Below are positions 24,159-32,464 of a stretch of DNA of 32,464 nt, piece by piece. How positions within the stretch are numbered: the first letter of the stretch is position 1; every line of letters starts with the position of its first letter. The stretch lies in the NCBI RefSeq assembly GCF_002723835.1, contig NZ_BEWG01000031.1, positions 109,637-142,100 of the forward strand, written 5' to 3'. A program made the translations under genes and the position numbers. This DNA comes from Mycobacterium sp. shizuoka-1. GTDB taxonomy: Bacteria; Actinomycetota; Actinomycetes; Mycobacteriales; Mycobacteriaceae. The notes beneath the pieces are model-generated. The model searched no databases and was not told the origin of the DNA. It worked only from the letters and a program-made list of their open reading frames with translations.

Positions 24159-25406
24159 ATGAGTGTCGAGGCGCCCGCGGTCGTTGATGTCCGCGACCAG
24201 GTGCATGACGCGGCCCGGCGCGCGCGGGTCGCCTCACGCACCCTCGCAACCGTGACCACCACGGCCAAGGACCGGGCCCTGCACGCCGCTGCCGACGCCG
24301 TGCTCGCCCACGCCCATCAGATCCTGGCCGCCAACGCCGCCGATCTGGACGCCGCACGCGCGGCGGGCACCGCCGAGGCGATGCTGGACCGGCTGGCGCT
24401 CAACCCGCAGCGGATCGACGGCATCGCAGCCGGCCTGCGCCAGGTCGCCGGGCTACCGGACCCGATCGGCGAGGTGCTGCGCGGGCGTACCCTGCCCAAC
24501 GGGCTGCAGCTGCGTCAGCAGCGCGTCCCGCTGGGCGTGGTCGGCATCGTCTACGAGGGCCGGCCCAACGTCACCGTCGACGCGTTCGGCCTCACCCTCA
24601 AATCCGGCAATGCCGTCCTGCTGCGCGGAAGCTCGTCGGCCGCGCACTCCAACGCCGCATTGGTCACCGCGCTGCGCGGCGCATTGGCCGGTGAGGGACT
24701 GCCCGAAGACGCGGTGCAGCTGCTGCCGAGCGCCGACCGCTCCAGCGTCACCCACCTGATCCAGGCCCGCGGCCTCGTCGACGTGGTGATCCCGCGCGGC
24801 GGTGCCGGACTGATCGACGCCGTGGTGCGCGATGCCACCGTGCCCACGATCGAGACCGGCGTGGGTAACTGCCACGTGTACGTGCACTCGGCCGCCGACC
24901 TCGACGTGGCCGAGCGGATCATCCTCAACGCCAAGACCCGGCGGCCCAGCGTCTGCAACGCCGCCGAGACGCTGCTGCTCGACGCCGGCATCGCCGACAC
25001 CGGGCGGCTCCGGCTGCTCGGCGCGCTGCAGCGGGCCGGCGTCACCCTGCACGAGAACCCCGGCGAAGACGACCTGCGCGCCGAGTACCTGTCGATGGAC
25101 ATCGCCGTCGCCGTCGTCGACGATCTGGACGCTGCGATCGCACACATCAACACCTACGGGACCGGCCACACTGAAGCCATCGTCACCACCAATCTCGCTG
25201 CGGCGCAACGGTTCACCGAACGCGTCGACGCGGCCGCGGTGATGGTCAACGCCTCCACGGCGTTCACCGACGGTGAGCAGTTCGGCTTCGGAGCCGAGAT
25301 CGGCATCTCCACCCAGAAGCTGCACGCCCGCGGCCCGATGGGTCTGCCCGAGTTGACGTCAACCAAGTGGATCGTCTGGGGAGACGGCCACACCCGACCT
25401 GCCTGA
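24159..25406 (+). CDS. proA: Gamma-glutamyl phosphate reductase
   Basis: Catalyses the second step of proline synthesis, reducing glutamyl phosphate with NADPH to glutamate semialdehyde. The product has 415 residues, the same as in M. tuberculosis. It is an aldehyde dehydrogenase-fold enzyme. The cofactor-side segment is [20 protein letters not shown] near 120-140, followed by [13 protein letters not shown]. The catalytic Cys266 is in [13 protein letters not shown]. The C-terminus has [18 protein letters not shown]. Unlike many bacteria, proA is separated from proB. It leads a MoxR-VWA pair 17 bp downstream. Confidence 0.97.
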   Translation: MSVEAPAVVDVRDQVHDAARRARVASRTLATVTTTAKDRALHAAADAVLAHAHQILAANAADLDAARAAGTAEAMLDRLALNPQRIDGIAAGLRQVAGLPDPIGEVLRGRTLPNGLQLRQQRVPLGVVGIVYEGRPNVTVDAFGLTLKSGNAVLLRGSSSAAHSNAALVTALRGALAGEGLPEDAVQLLPSADRSSVTHLIQARGLVDVVIPRGGAGLIDAVVRDATVPTIETGVGNCHVYVHSAADLDVAERIILNAKTRRPSVCNAAETLLLDAGIADTGRLRLLGALQRAGVTLHENPGEDDLRAEYLSMDIAVAVVDDLDAAIAHINTYGTGHTEAIVTTNLAAAQRFTERVDAAAVMVNASTAFTDGEQFGFGAEIGISTQKLHARGPMGLPELTSTKWIVWGDGHTRPA

Positions 25407-25423
25407 TCACGACAGGAGAACCC

Positions 25424-26311
25424 GTGACTGAAACCCCGGCACGCCCGGCGCCGCTGTTCGCCGACATCGACGATGTCTCCAAGCGGCTCGCCGAGACCGG
25501 CTACCTGCCCGACACCGCCACCGCCACCGCGGTGTTCCTGGCCGACCGGCTGGGCAAGCCGCTGCTGGTCGAGGGGCCGGCCGGTGTCGGCAAGACCGAA
25601 CTGGCCCGCGCCGTCGCCCAGTGCACCGGCTCGGGCCTGGTGCGGCTGCAGTGCTACGAGGGTGTCGACGAGGCCCGGGCACTCTACGAGTGGAACCACG
25701 CCAAGCAGATCCTGCGGATCCAGGCGGGCTCGGGGGCTTCCAGCGACTGGGACCGTACCAAGGACGACGTGTTCAGCGAGGAATTCCTGCTGTCCCGCCC
25801 GCTGCTGACCGCAATCCGGCGCACCGACCCCACCGTGCTGCTGATCGACGAGACCGACAAGGCCGACATCGAGATCGAAGGCCTGCTGCTGGAGGTGCTG
25901 AGCGACTTCGCGGTCACGGTGCCCGAATTGGGCACCATCACCGCGTCGCGCACCCCGTTCGTGGTGCTGACCTCGAATGCCACCCGGGAGCTGTCCGAAG
26001 CGCTCAAGCGGCGCTGCCTGTTCCTGCACATCGACTTTCCCGACGCCGAGCTCGAGCGGCGCATCCTGCTGTCCCGGGTGCCCGAACTGCCCGAGGCGCT
26101 GGCCGCCGAACTGGTCCGCATCATCGGCGTGCTGCGCGGCATGCAGCTCAAGAAGCTGCCCTCGGTGGCCGAGACCATCGACTGGGGCCGGACCATCCTC
26201 GCGCTCGGGCTGGACACCATCGACGACGCCACCATCGCCGCGACTCTCGGTGTGGTGCTCAAGCACCAGTCCGACCAGCAGCGCGCGGCCGGCGAACTGC
26301 GGCTGAACTAA
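25424..26311 (+). CDS. MoxR-family AAA+ ATPase (Rv2426c-like)
   Basis: A 295-residue AAA+ chaperone-type ATPase; M. tuberculosis Rv2426c has 291. Walker A is GPAGVGKT at 51-58, Walker B is LLIDETDKAD with Asp142 and Glu143, and sensor 1 is VVLTSNATRELSEALKRRC. MoxR ATPases work with VWA-domain proteins to activate or insert cofactors into enzymes, as in methanol or CO dehydrogenase maturation. Here the partner is almost surely the next gene, four bases away; the client is not encoded nearby. The GTG at 25424 is set by AGGAGA five bases upstream. Confidence 0.92.
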   Translation: MTETPARPAPLFADIDDVSKRLAETGYLPDTATATAVFLADRLGKPLLVEGPAGVGKTELARAVAQCTGSGLVRLQCYEGVDEARALYEWNHAKQILRIQAGSGASSDWDRTKDDVFSEEFLLSRPLLTAIRRTDPTVLLIDETDKADIEIEGLLLEVLSDFAVTVPELGTITASRTPFVVLTSNATRELSEALKRRCLFLHIDFPDAELERRILLSRVPELPEALAAELVRIIGVLRGMQLKKLPSVAETIDWGRTILALGLDTIDDATIAATLGVVLKHQSDQQRAAGELRLN

Positions 26312-26315
26312 GCCG

Positions 26316-27761
26316 ATGGCCGTCCGCCGGGTGCGACCCCCACAACCGCTGGCTCCGCACGGCCTGCCCGGTCATCTGGTGGGCTTCGTCGAAGCCTTGC
26401 GCGGTCAAGGCATTTCGGTCGGACCCTCGGAAACGGTCGACGCCGGCCGGGTGATGACCGTGCTGGGGCTCGGAGATCGGGAGGCACTGCGCGAAGGTCT
26501 GGCCTGCGCGGTGCTGCGTCGCGCGGATCACCGTCAGACCTACGACGCGCTGTTCGATCTGTGGTGGCCGGCGGCCCTGGGCGGGCGCACCGTCCTGGTC
26601 GACGAGGACGCTGACGGGGACCCCCCGGAGGGCTTGCCGCCCGAGGACATCGAGGCGATGCGGGGCATGCTGGCAGACCTGCTGGCCCAGAACCCCGACA
26701 TCGGGGACATGGACGAGCGGCTGGTGGCGATGATCGCCCAGATCGTCGAGGCGTACGGCCGCTACACCTCGAGTCGCGGTCCGTCGTACTCGTCTTATCA
26801 GGCGCTCAAGGCGATGGGACTCGACGAGCTGGAGGGCCGGCTGCTGGCCGGCCTGCTGGCCCCGCACGGCGACGATCCGAGTCCCACCCAGGAGCAGATC
26901 GCCAAATCACTTGCGGCGCAGAAGATCGCCCAGTTGCGCCGGATGGTGGAAAGCGAGACCAAGCGGCGTACCGCCGAGCAACTCGGTCGCGACCACGTCC
27001 AGATGTACGGCATCCCGCAGTTGGCCGAGAACGTGGAGTTCCTGCGGGCCTCCGGTGACCAGCTGCGCCAGATGCGCAAGGTCGTCTCACCGCTGGCGCG
27101 GATGCTGGCCACTCGGCTGGCCGCCAAGCGCCGCCGCCACCGGGCCGGCGCGATCGACATGCGCAAGACGCTGCGCAAGTCGATGTCGACCGGGGGTGTG
27201 CCGATCGACGTCGTGCTGCGCAAACCGCGCCCGGCGCGTCCGGAACTCGTCGTGCTGTGCGATGTCTCGGGATCGGTGGCCGGGTTCAGCCACTTCACGC
27301 TGCTGCTCGTGCACGCCCTGCGCCAGCAGTTCTCCCGTGTTCGCGTCTTCGCCTTCATCGACACCACCGACGAGGTGACCCACCTGTTCGGGCCGGACGC
27401 GGACCTCGCCATGGCCATCCAGCGCATCACCCGCGAGGCGGGGGTGTACACCCGCGACGGGCACTCCGACTACGGCAACGCGTTCGTCTCGTTCACCGAG
27501 AACTTCCACAACGTATTGTCCCCGCGCAGTTCGCTGCTGGTGCTCGGCGACGGACGGACCAACTATCGCAATCCCGCCACCGACGTGCTGGCCCACATGG
27601 TCAGCGCCAGCAGGCATGCGCACTGGCTCAACCCCGAGCCGCGGCATCTGTGGGGCAGCGGCGATTCGGCGGTGCCGCGCTACGAAGACGTGATCACCAT
27701 GCACGAATGCCGGTCGGCCAAGCAGCTCGCCGCGGTGATCGATCAGCTACTGCCGGTCTGA
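26316..27761 (+). CDS. VWA domain protein, CoxE-like (Rv2425c-like)
   Basis: A 481-residue protein; M. tuberculosis Rv2425c has about 480. The N-terminal part is helical. The VWA domain begins near 310, with the metal-ion site DVSGS at 316-320, a second site region near GHSDYGNAF and a third at LGDGRTNYRNP. This is the CoxE type that partners MoxR ATPases. The ATG lies four bases after the MoxR stop with no strong ribosome binding site, consistent with coupling. The stop TGA shares its A with an ATG opening a 30-codon frame. Confidence 0.92.
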   Translation: MAVRRVRPPQPLAPHGLPGHLVGFVEALRGQGISVGPSETVDAGRVMTVLGLGDREALREGLACAVLRRADHRQTYDALFDLWWPAALGGRTVLVDEDADGDPPEGLPPEDIEAMRGMLADLLAQNPDIGDMDERLVAMIAQIVEAYGRYTSSRGPSYSSYQALKAMGLDELEGRLLAGLLAPHGDDPSPTQEQIAKSLAAQKIAQLRRMVESETKRRTAEQLGRDHVQMYGIPQLAENVEFLRASGDQLRQMRKVVSPLARMLATRLAAKRRRHRAGAIDMRKTLRKSMSTGGVPIDVVLRKPRPARPELVVLCDVSGSVAGFSHFTLLLVHALRQQFSRVRVFAFIDTTDEVTHLFGPDADLAMAIQRITREAGVYTRDGHSDYGNAFVSFTENFHNVLSPRSSLLVLGDGRTNYRNPATDVLAHMVSASRHAHWLNPEPRHLWGSGDSAVPRYEDVITMHECRSAKQLAAVIDQLLPV

Positions 27762-27853
27762 TGTCGCCCAAACCGACGCTTGGCAGCGAGAGTGCGAGTA
27801 GAAGCCTGCAAAACGTCGATCTCGGCGTCCGCGGGCGCCCAAGGTACACCTAG
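27761..27853 (+). CDS. Possible micro-ORF after the VWA gene (30 aa)
   Basis: The ATG shares a base with the VWA stop (TGATG) and the frame runs 30 codons to a TAG that overlaps the convergent PE-PPE stop (CTAG palindrome, 27850-27853). The peptide starts MSPKPTLGSESASRSLQNVD. A segment at 27775-27789 (GACGCTTGGCAGCGA) resembles the core seen in the obg/proB element. It may be a dispersed repeat that carries an open frame, or chance. No clear terminator hairpin lies in this convergent gap. Confidence 0.25.
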   Translation: MSPKPTLGSESASRSLQNVDLGVRGRPRYT

Positions 27854-29079
27854 TCGGCGGTCTTCGACGGCCGGGCGCTGCCGCCGGTGCCCTTCGTGTG
27901 GCCGCTGTCCCCGGTCGCGGCGGCCTTTTTCGGCGGGCTTGCCTTGACGGCGTCGGCCTTCGGCGTGTCCGCTCTGGGCGAGTTCGCCTTTGGGTTACTC
28001 GTTGCCACCGGCGCTTTCGCGGCGGCTCGCACGCTCGGGGCGGTGGTGTCGGTTTCGGTCTCGGGATCCGTCGTCTCGACCGTTGCGGCGGCCTTCGGCG
28101 CAGCCTTGGCGGCGGCGCTGGGCAGCCCGGGCAGACTCGGCAGACTGGGAAGGCTGATCGAAGGGAACAGCTTGGCCCGCGTCGGGGCGCTGTAATCGGT
28201 TCGGTCGTAACCCATCTCGATGAACCTGCGCAACACCGGGTCGATGGCGCCCAGCACCGGATCGGGCACGATGCCCTTGAGCGGCATCAGCAACGGAACC
28301 AGGGGAGTCCGGATCAGGTAATACGTTGTGTCACCGTGCTGTTGGTAGTACGCGCTGCCGCCGGCCTTGGCGGCCTCGATGTCGGCCGCGGTGAGCTCGG
28401 TCTGGGTTTGCCCGTGCACGTAGACCATGCCCATGATCGCGTTGACCGTCGCCAGCAGATTCAACGGGTAGGTCGGGAAGTCCGCCCAGCCGTCGCACTG
28501 GCGTGCCACGTCGATCGTCGTATCGCCGTTGTCGGGCGTCGCGCCGGTGAAGCTGATGTCGAGGACCGGGATGTAAAGCCCGGCGAACCGTTCCATCACC
28601 CCGCCGTTGGGTCGGCTCGGGTTCTCGACGAGCACGAAGGTGTTACCCGTCCCCTCGGGGTGGGCGGCCTTGTAGCGAGACAGCACGACCGCGCCTTGGG
28701 AGTTGCCGAACACCACGTCGCCGTCAGGGTTCCTGGCTTCGACCCGCGCCACGCCCTGGGCCACCGACTTGTTCCACGTCAGATCGAAGATGTAGTTGTT
28801 CGAGACCGGCCAGAAGCCGGCGTTGTAGTCGATGAAACCGCTCGACACCGGGGGGTCGGCGGGCGTGTCGGTGCCGTCCAGAACCCGGCTGATGAAGTCG
28901 CGGTACTGCTGGTCGGTGGGTGTCCAGCCGATGTTGGTGCCGCGCAGGTAGTCCACGCTCGCCGCGGTCAGCACCGGCGCGGTCGACGCCGTGGGGGTGA
29001 GGGCCATCGTCACCGCGGCGGCCGCAGCCACCACACCGGTCACAGGCAGTGTCATCCGTCGGTTACCGAAGTTCTTCAT
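27850..29079 (-). CDS. Exported PE-PPE domain protein (serine hydrolase fold)
   Basis: A 409-residue exported protein. The signal region has a basic start (MKNFGNRR) and a hydrophobic Ala/Val stretch to about 32. The PE-PPE domain (PF08237-type, alpha/beta-hydrolase fold) follows, with the nucleophile motif GNSQG at 125-129 and the family segment [13 protein letters not shown]. The N-terminal PE or PPE domain of classical family members is absent. From about 295 the tail is low complexity: [12 protein letters not shown], then a long Ala/Lys/Pro/Thr region, probably cell-wall spanning. Family members have shown esterase activity; that is inferred here. The ATG at 29079 follows AGGGG; a start seven codons earlier is possible. 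Confidence 0.83.
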   Translation of the reverse strand: MKNFGNRRMTLPVTGVVAAAAAVTMALTPTASTAPVLTAASVDYLRGTNIGWTPTDQQYRDFISRVLDGTDTPADPPVSSGFIDYNAGFWPVSNNYIFDLTWNKSVAQGVARVEARNPDGDVVFGNSQGAVVLSRYKAAHPEGTGNTFVLVENPSRPNGGVMERFAGLYIPVLDISFTGATPDNGDTTIDVARQCDGWADFPTYPLNLLATVNAIMGMVYVHGQTQTELTAADIEAAKAGGSAYYQQHGDTTYYLIRTPLVPLLMPLKGIVPDPVLGAIDPVLRRFIEMGYDRTDYSAPTRAKLFPSISLPSLPSLPGLPSAAAKAAPKAAATVETTDPETETDTTAPSVRAAAKAPVATSNPKANSPRADTPKADAVKASPPKKAAATGDSGHTKGTGGSARPSKTAD

Positions 29080-29118
29080 TGAACGCCCCTTGATCGGCAT
29101 AACTCGACTCAGGGCGAA

Positions 29119-29124
29119 ATGCTA
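29119..29124 (-). promoter_or_regulatory. Candidate -10 element for the PE-PPE gene
   Basis: TAGCAT on the minus strand would start RNA near 29112 and give a leader of about 33 nt. TACCTT at 29149-29154 is an alternative. No good -35 accompanies either. Confidence 0.3.
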
Positions 29125-29216
29125 CCTGAACCGGGCGGATTCCCCGCTAAGGTATTTGCCAGCGCACGGGCAGTGCGGCCGCCCGCCAGCGTCGGGAAAC
29201 GCCCGGCAGCCTCCCG

Positions 29217-29222
29217 TAAGCT
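29217..29222 (+). promoter_or_regulatory. nadD: -10 element of nadD
   Basis: TAAGCT with an 8-base spacer to the GTG at 29231, a near-leaderless arrangement. No ribosome binding site is visible. Confidence 0.45.
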
Positions 29223-29230
29223 GGTCAACC

Positions 29231-29860
29231 GTGGTTTCTTCGGCGCGGCGCAGGCTCGGCGTGATGGGTGGGACGTTCGATCCCATCCACAACGGCCACC
29301 TGGTTGCCGCCAGCGAGGTGGCCGCGCTGTTCGAGCTCGACGAGGTGGTGTTCGTTCCCACCGGTCAGCCCTGGCAGAAGACCCGGGAGGTGACCGCCCC
29401 CGAGGACCGCTACCTGATGACGGTCATCGCCACCGCCTCCAACCCCCGGTTCTCGGTGAGCCGCGTCGACATCGACCGGGGCGGTCCCACCTACACCAGC
29501 GACACCCTGCGCGATCTGCGGTCGCTCAATCCCGACGCCGAGCTGTTCTTCATCACCGGGGCCGATGCGCTGGCCTCGATCCTGTCCTGGCAGAACTGGG
29601 AGGAGCTGTTCGCGCTCGCAAAGTTCGTCGGCGTCAGCCGGCCGGGCTATGAACTCAACGGCCAACACATCGTGGCCGCCTTCGACCAGCTGCCAGAGGA
29701 AGCGTTGAGCTTGGTCGAGGTGCCCGCACTGGCCATCTCGTCCACCGACTGTCGCGTCCGCGCCGCCGGGAACCGGCCGATCTGGTACCTGGTGCCCGAC
29801 GGCGTCGTCCAGTACGTGTCCAAGCGCGGCCTGTACACAACCGAGGAGATCACCACGTGA
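29231..29860 (+). CDS. nadD: Nicotinate-mononucleotide adenylyltransferase
   Basis: Makes nicotinic acid adenine dinucleotide from NaMN and ATP, the substrate of NadE. The product has 209 residues (about 211 in M. tuberculosis). The nucleotidyltransferase motif [11 protein letters not shown] is at 13-23 and ISSTDCR at 169-175 matches the ISSTxIR signature. I chose the GTG at 29231 since it gives a short lead before the first strand and has TAAGCT upstream; a later ATG (MGGTFDP) would cut into the first beta strand. The stop overlaps the rsfS start (GTGA, 29857-29860). Confidence 0.94.
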   Translation: MVSSARRRLGVMGGTFDPIHNGHLVAASEVAALFELDEVVFVPTGQPWQKTREVTAPEDRYLMTVIATASNPRFSVSRVDIDRGGPTYTSDTLRDLRSLNPDAELFFITGADALASILSWQNWEELFALAKFVGVSRPGYELNGQHIVAAFDQLPEEALSLVEVPALAISSTDCRVRAAGNRPIWYLVPDGVVQYVSKRGLYTTEEITT

Positions 29861-30264
29861 CCGCGTCCGACGAAGCAATCCAGATGGCAGGAGTGGCAGC
29901 CCGGGCCGCCGCGGCCAAGCTCGCGCAGGACGTCGTCGTCATCGACGTCTCCGGTCAGCTGGTCATCACCGACTGCTTCGTGATCGCCTCGGCGTCCAAC
30001 GAGCGGCAGGTCAACGCGATCGTCGACGAGGTCGAGGAAAAGATGCGGCAGGCGGGATACAAGCCCGCCCGCCGGGAGGGCACCCGGGAAGGTCGCTGGG
30101 TGTTGCTGGATTACGTCGACATCGTCGTCCACATCCAGCACCAGGAGGAGCGCAACTTCTACGCACTGGACCGGCTCTGGCGGGACTGCCCGCTGGTCTC
30201 GGTAGACCTCGACGACGTGGATGCCACCGCCGCGGCGGCAGCAGCGGATGAGGACACCCCATGA
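29857..30264 (+). CDS. rsfS: Ribosomal silencing factor RsfS
   Basis: Binds ribosomal protein L14 and blocks joining of the subunits when nutrients are short. The product has 135 residues (126 in M. tuberculosis). The family core is complete: [26 protein letters not shown], then [16 protein letters not shown] and the [10 protein letters not shown] motif. An Ala/Asp tail follows. The GTG overlaps the nadD stop by four bases and the stop overlaps the gpgP ATG by four (30261-30264), so it should be translated only as part of this operon. Confidence 0.96.
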   Translation: MTASDEAIQMAGVAARAAAAKLAQDVVVIDVSGQLVITDCFVIASASNERQVNAIVDEVEEKMRQAGYKPARREGTREGRWVLLDYVDIVVHIQHQEERNFYALDRLWRDCPLVSVDLDDVDATAAAAAADEDTP

Positions 30265-30929
30265 GAGTGCGCCGGCTGGTCATGCTGCGGCACGGCCAGA
30301 CCGAGTACAACGCCGACAGCCGCATGCAGGGCCAGCTCGACACCGACCTGACCGATCTGGGCCGGGCCCAAGCCGTCGCCGCGGCCGAAGTGCTGGCCAA
30401 ACGCCAACCGCTGCAGATCGTGTCCTCGGATTTGCGTCGCGCGTTCGACACCGCGGTGGCGCTGGGGGAGCGCACTGGGCTGCGCGTGCAGATCGACACC
30501 CGGCTTCGGGAAACTCACCTGGGCGACTGGCAAGGACTGACCCACCATCAGGTGGATGACGCCGCCCCTGGAGCGCGGCTGGCGTGGCGTGACGACGCCA
30601 CCTGGGCCCCGCACGGCGGTGAGAGTCGCATCGACGTCGCCGATCGCAGCTTGCCGCTGGTTGCGGAATTGGTTGCCGGTGAACCGGAATGGGGATCAGA
30701 GGAGCCCGACCGGCCGGTGGTGCTGGTGGCGCACGGCGGGCTGATCGCCGCCTTGTGCGCCGCTTTGCTCCGGCTGCCGGTGCAGAGCTGGCCGGTACTG
30801 GGCGGGATGGGCAACGCCAGCTGGGCCCAACTGTCCGGTCACAGCGCGGACGACGCGGGGTTCGACGACATCCGCTGGCGCCTGGATGTCTGGAACGCCT
30901 CGGCTCAGGTGGCCAACGATGTCCTCTGA
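30261..30929 (+). CDS. gpgP: Glucosyl-3-phosphoglycerate phosphatase
   Basis: Removes phosphate from glucosyl-3-phosphoglycerate to give glucosylglycerate, an early step of methylglucose lipopolysaccharide synthesis. The product has 222 residues and corresponds to M. tuberculosis Rv2419c. It is a histidine phosphatase: LRHGQTEYN with catalytic His11, Arg60 in SSDLRRA, acid Glu84 in [10 protein letters not shown] and second His158 in VAHGG. Older annotations call the family phosphoglycerate mutase. The ATG overlaps the rsfS stop; the stop lies 11 bases inside the next gene. Confidence 0.93.
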   Translation: MRVRRLVMLRHGQTEYNADSRMQGQLDTDLTDLGRAQAVAAAEVLAKRQPLQIVSSDLRRAFDTAVALGERTGLRVQIDTRLRETHLGDWQGLTHHQVDDAAPGARLAWRDDATWAPHGGESRIDVADRSLPLVAELVAGEPEWGSEEPDRPVVLVAHGGLIAALCAALLRLPVQSWPVLGGMGNASWAQLSGHSADDAGFDDIRWRLDVWNASAQVANDVL

Positions 30930-31656
30930 TTCCCGCGCTACGCTCCTGATCTTCTGCGATTCACTGTCCTACTACGGGCCGCAGGGCGGCCTGCCGTCCG
31001 ATGATCCCAGGATCTGGCCCAATATCGTTGCCCGCCAACTGGGTTGGGATGTCGAGCTGATCGGCCGGATCGGCTGGACCAGCCGCGACGTGTGGTGGGC
31101 GGCCACGCAGGACCCGCGGGCCTGGGCTGCGCTGCCACGCGCCGGGGCGGTGATCTTCGCGACCAGTGGGATGGACTCGCTGCCGTCGCCGCTGCCCACC
31201 GCGCTGCGCGAACTGATCCGGTACGTCCGGCCGTCCTGGTTGCGGCGCTGGGTACGCGACGGTTACGGCTGGGCGCAGCCCAGGCTATCGCCGATCGCCC
31301 GTCCCGCGCTGCCTCCGCACCTGACCGTCGAGTACCTCGAAATGACCCGAGGTGCACTGGATTTCAACCGCCCGGGTTTGCCCATCGTCGCCTCGGTTCC
31401 CTCGGTACACATCGCCCCCACCTACGGCATGTCGCATCGAGGCCGGGCGGGCACGGTCGCGGCGATCAACGAATGGGCCGGCGAGCACAACATCCCGGTC
31501 GTCGATCTGAAGGCCGCAGTGGCCGACGAGGTCCTGGCCGGCCGGGGCAATCCCGACGGGATCCACTGGAACTTCGAAGCACACCAGGGTGTCGCTGAGC
31601 TGATGCTGAAAGCGCTTGCCGAGGCCGGTGTTCCGCTCGACTCTGCGCGCGACTGA
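30919..31656 (+). CDS. octT: Diglucosylglycerate octanoyltransferase
   Basis: Transfers octanoate to diglucosylglycerate in methylglucose lipopolysaccharide synthesis, as shown for M. tuberculosis Rv2418c. The product has 245 residues. It has an SGNH-hydrolase-like layout: [10 protein letters not shown] with Ser15 near the N-terminus, and DGIHWN with Asp213 and His216 at the C-terminal end. [11 protein letters not shown] lies in the middle. The ATG at 30919 overlaps the gpgP stop by 11 bases. The enzyme name rests on gene order (next to gpgP) and remembered similarity. An upstream in-frame ATG at 30886 would overlap gpgP further and is unlikely. Confidence 0.88.
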   Translation: MSSDSRATLLIFCDSLSYYGPQGGLPSDDPRIWPNIVARQLGWDVELIGRIGWTSRDVWWAATQDPRAWAALPRAGAVIFATSGMDSLPSPLPTALRELIRYVRPSWLRRWVRDGYGWAQPRLSPIARPALPPHLTVEYLEMTRGALDFNRPGLPIVASVPSVHIAPTYGMSHRGRAGTVAAINEWAGEHNIPVVDLKAAVADEVLAGRGNPDGIHWNFEAHQGVAELMLKALAEAGVPLDSARD

Positions 31657-31659
31657 CCC

Positions 31660-32464
31660 ATGACCGTTGTCGTGGTCACCGACTCGTCGGCTCGGCTGGG
31701 GTCCGATGTCGTGAGCGCCTGCGATATTCGCGTTGTGCCGCTGCACATTCTGGTCGACGGCCACGATCTGCGCGACGGGGTCGACGCGGTCCCGGCTGAC
31801 CTGTACCAGCGAGGGCACGTGACCACCGCCGGCGCCACGCCCGGTGAGCTCGCCGCGGCCTACCGGGAAGCGTTGGACGACAGCGGCGGGGACGGCGTGG
31901 TTGCGGTCCACATCTCCGGTGAGCTCTCCAGCACGTTGGGCGCCGCCGAGTACGCCGCGCGTGAGTTCGACGGCGCCGTGCGGGTGGTCGATTCGAAGTC
32001 GACGGCCATGGGTACCGGATTCGTCGCGCTGGCCGCGGCCCGCGCGGCGGCTGCGGGCGCCGATCTGGACGCGGTTGTCGCCGCGGCGGAATCGGCGGTC
32101 TCCCGCATGCGGGCCTACATCGTCGTCCATCGGCTGGACAACCTGCGGCGCAGTGGCCGGATCGGTACGGCGGCATCCTGGCTCGGTACCGCGTTGGCCC
32201 TCAAGCCGCTGTTGCGGATCGATGAGCAGGGCCGGCTGGTGCTGGCCCAGCGGGTGCGCACCGCCTCCAAGGCGCAGGCGGCGATGGTCGAGCAGGTGCT
32301 CGAGGCGGTGGGCGAGCAGCGCGCCGCGCTCGCGGTCCACCACATCGACAATCCGGGCGCCGCGGCCGAGGTGGCGGCCACGCTGGCCGCCGCGTTACCC
32401 GGCTGCGGGGAGGTGGTCGTCACCGACCTGGGCCCGGTGCTCGGCGTGCACGTCGGCGCGGGCG
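31660..32464 (+). CDS. DegV family fatty-acid-binding protein (cut by window end)
   Basis: The first 268 residues are present and the stop lies beyond the window; M. tuberculosis Rv2417c has about 280, so little is missing. DegV proteins bind a fatty acid and, in Firmicutes, deliver it to the FakA kinase. The opening VVVVTDSSARL contains the DegV-type TDSS, with HISGELSSTLGAAEYAA and DSKSTAMGTGF further on. RLDNLRRSGRIG is a family signature. I see no FakA-like kinase in the window. The ATG lies three bases after the octT stop, so it should belong to the nadD operon. A fatty-acid-binding protein behind an octanoyltransferase gene is suggestive. Confidence 0.9.
   Translation, partial: MTVVVVTDSSARLGSDVVSACDIRVVPLHILVDGHDLRDGVDAVPADLYQRGHVTTAGATPGELAAAYREALDDSGGDGVVAVHISGELSSTLGAAEYAAREFDGAVRVVDSKSTAMGTGFVALAAARAAAAGADLDAVVAAAESAVSRMRAYIVVHRLDNLRRSGRIGTAASWLGTALALKPLLRIDEQGRLVLAQRVRTASKAQAAMVEQVLEAVGEQRAALAVHHIDNPGAAAEVAATLAAALPGCGEVVVTDLGPVLGVHVGAG

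Noticed and set aside
29080..29100. The upstream ATG of the PE-PPE gene at 29100
   Set aside because: It lacks a ribosome binding site, whereas the ATG at 29079 has AGGGG and starts a normal signal peptide.

Overview
The window is GC-rich actinobacterial chromosome, almost certainly from a fast-growing Mycolicibacterium-type mycobacterium. Gene content and order follow the M. tuberculosis block running from rpfE (Rv2450c) down to the degV gene Rv2417c: rpfE, Rv2449c, valS, folC, Rv2446c, ndk, rne, rplU, rpmA, obg, proB, nadE, rbsK, proA, Rv2426c, Rv2425c, nadD, rsfS, gpgP, octT, degV. Codon use looks even throughout. I see no insertion sequence, prophage, CRISPR array, tRNA or rRNA. Orthologue names and M. 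tuberculosis comparisons come from memory of family sequences, not from a search.

Layout. 1-1827: rpfE faces a flavin monooxygenase, with a long shared hairpin between them. 1850-5756: an S9 peptidase, an Rv2449c-like Rossmann protein and a DUF937 protein. 5819-10871: valS, folC, a DUF4233 membrane protein and ndk. 10872-14086: a long leader and rne. 14087-17545: rplU-rpmA-obg-proB. 17547-20045: a minus-strand group (sirtuin, secreted DUF218 protein, small basic protein, cysteine hydrolase). 20135-22177: nadE. 22178-24103: a minus-strand group (two-helix membrane protein, crotonase, ribokinase-like kinase). 24159-27761: proA-MoxR-VWA. 27850-29079: an exported PE-PPE-domain protein. 29231-32464: the tightly overlapped nadD-rsfS-gpgP-octT-degV operon, with degV cut by the window end.

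Function. Most genes are housekeeping: translation (valS, rplU, rpmA, obg, rsfS), RNA decay (rne), NAD synthesis (nadD, nadE), proline (proB, proA), folate (folC), nucleotides (ndk) and methylglucose lipopolysaccharide synthesis (gpgP, octT). RpfE is a secreted resuscitation factor.

The most interesting signal lies at the gene junctions. Short open frames bridge three operon joints. At valS/folC and obg/proB the bridging frame overlaps both neighbours by a 4-base start/stop, and the inserted DNA is flanked by a perfect 10-bp direct repeat, as in mycobacterial interspersed repetitive units (MIRUs). At ndk the bridging frame appears to be a leaderless 18-codon upstream ORF. A second theme is leaderless transcription: about ten genes have a TANNNT hexamer 6-8 bases before the start codon, including a 22-bp divergent promoter at 1828-1849 where two -10 elements share a TA step.
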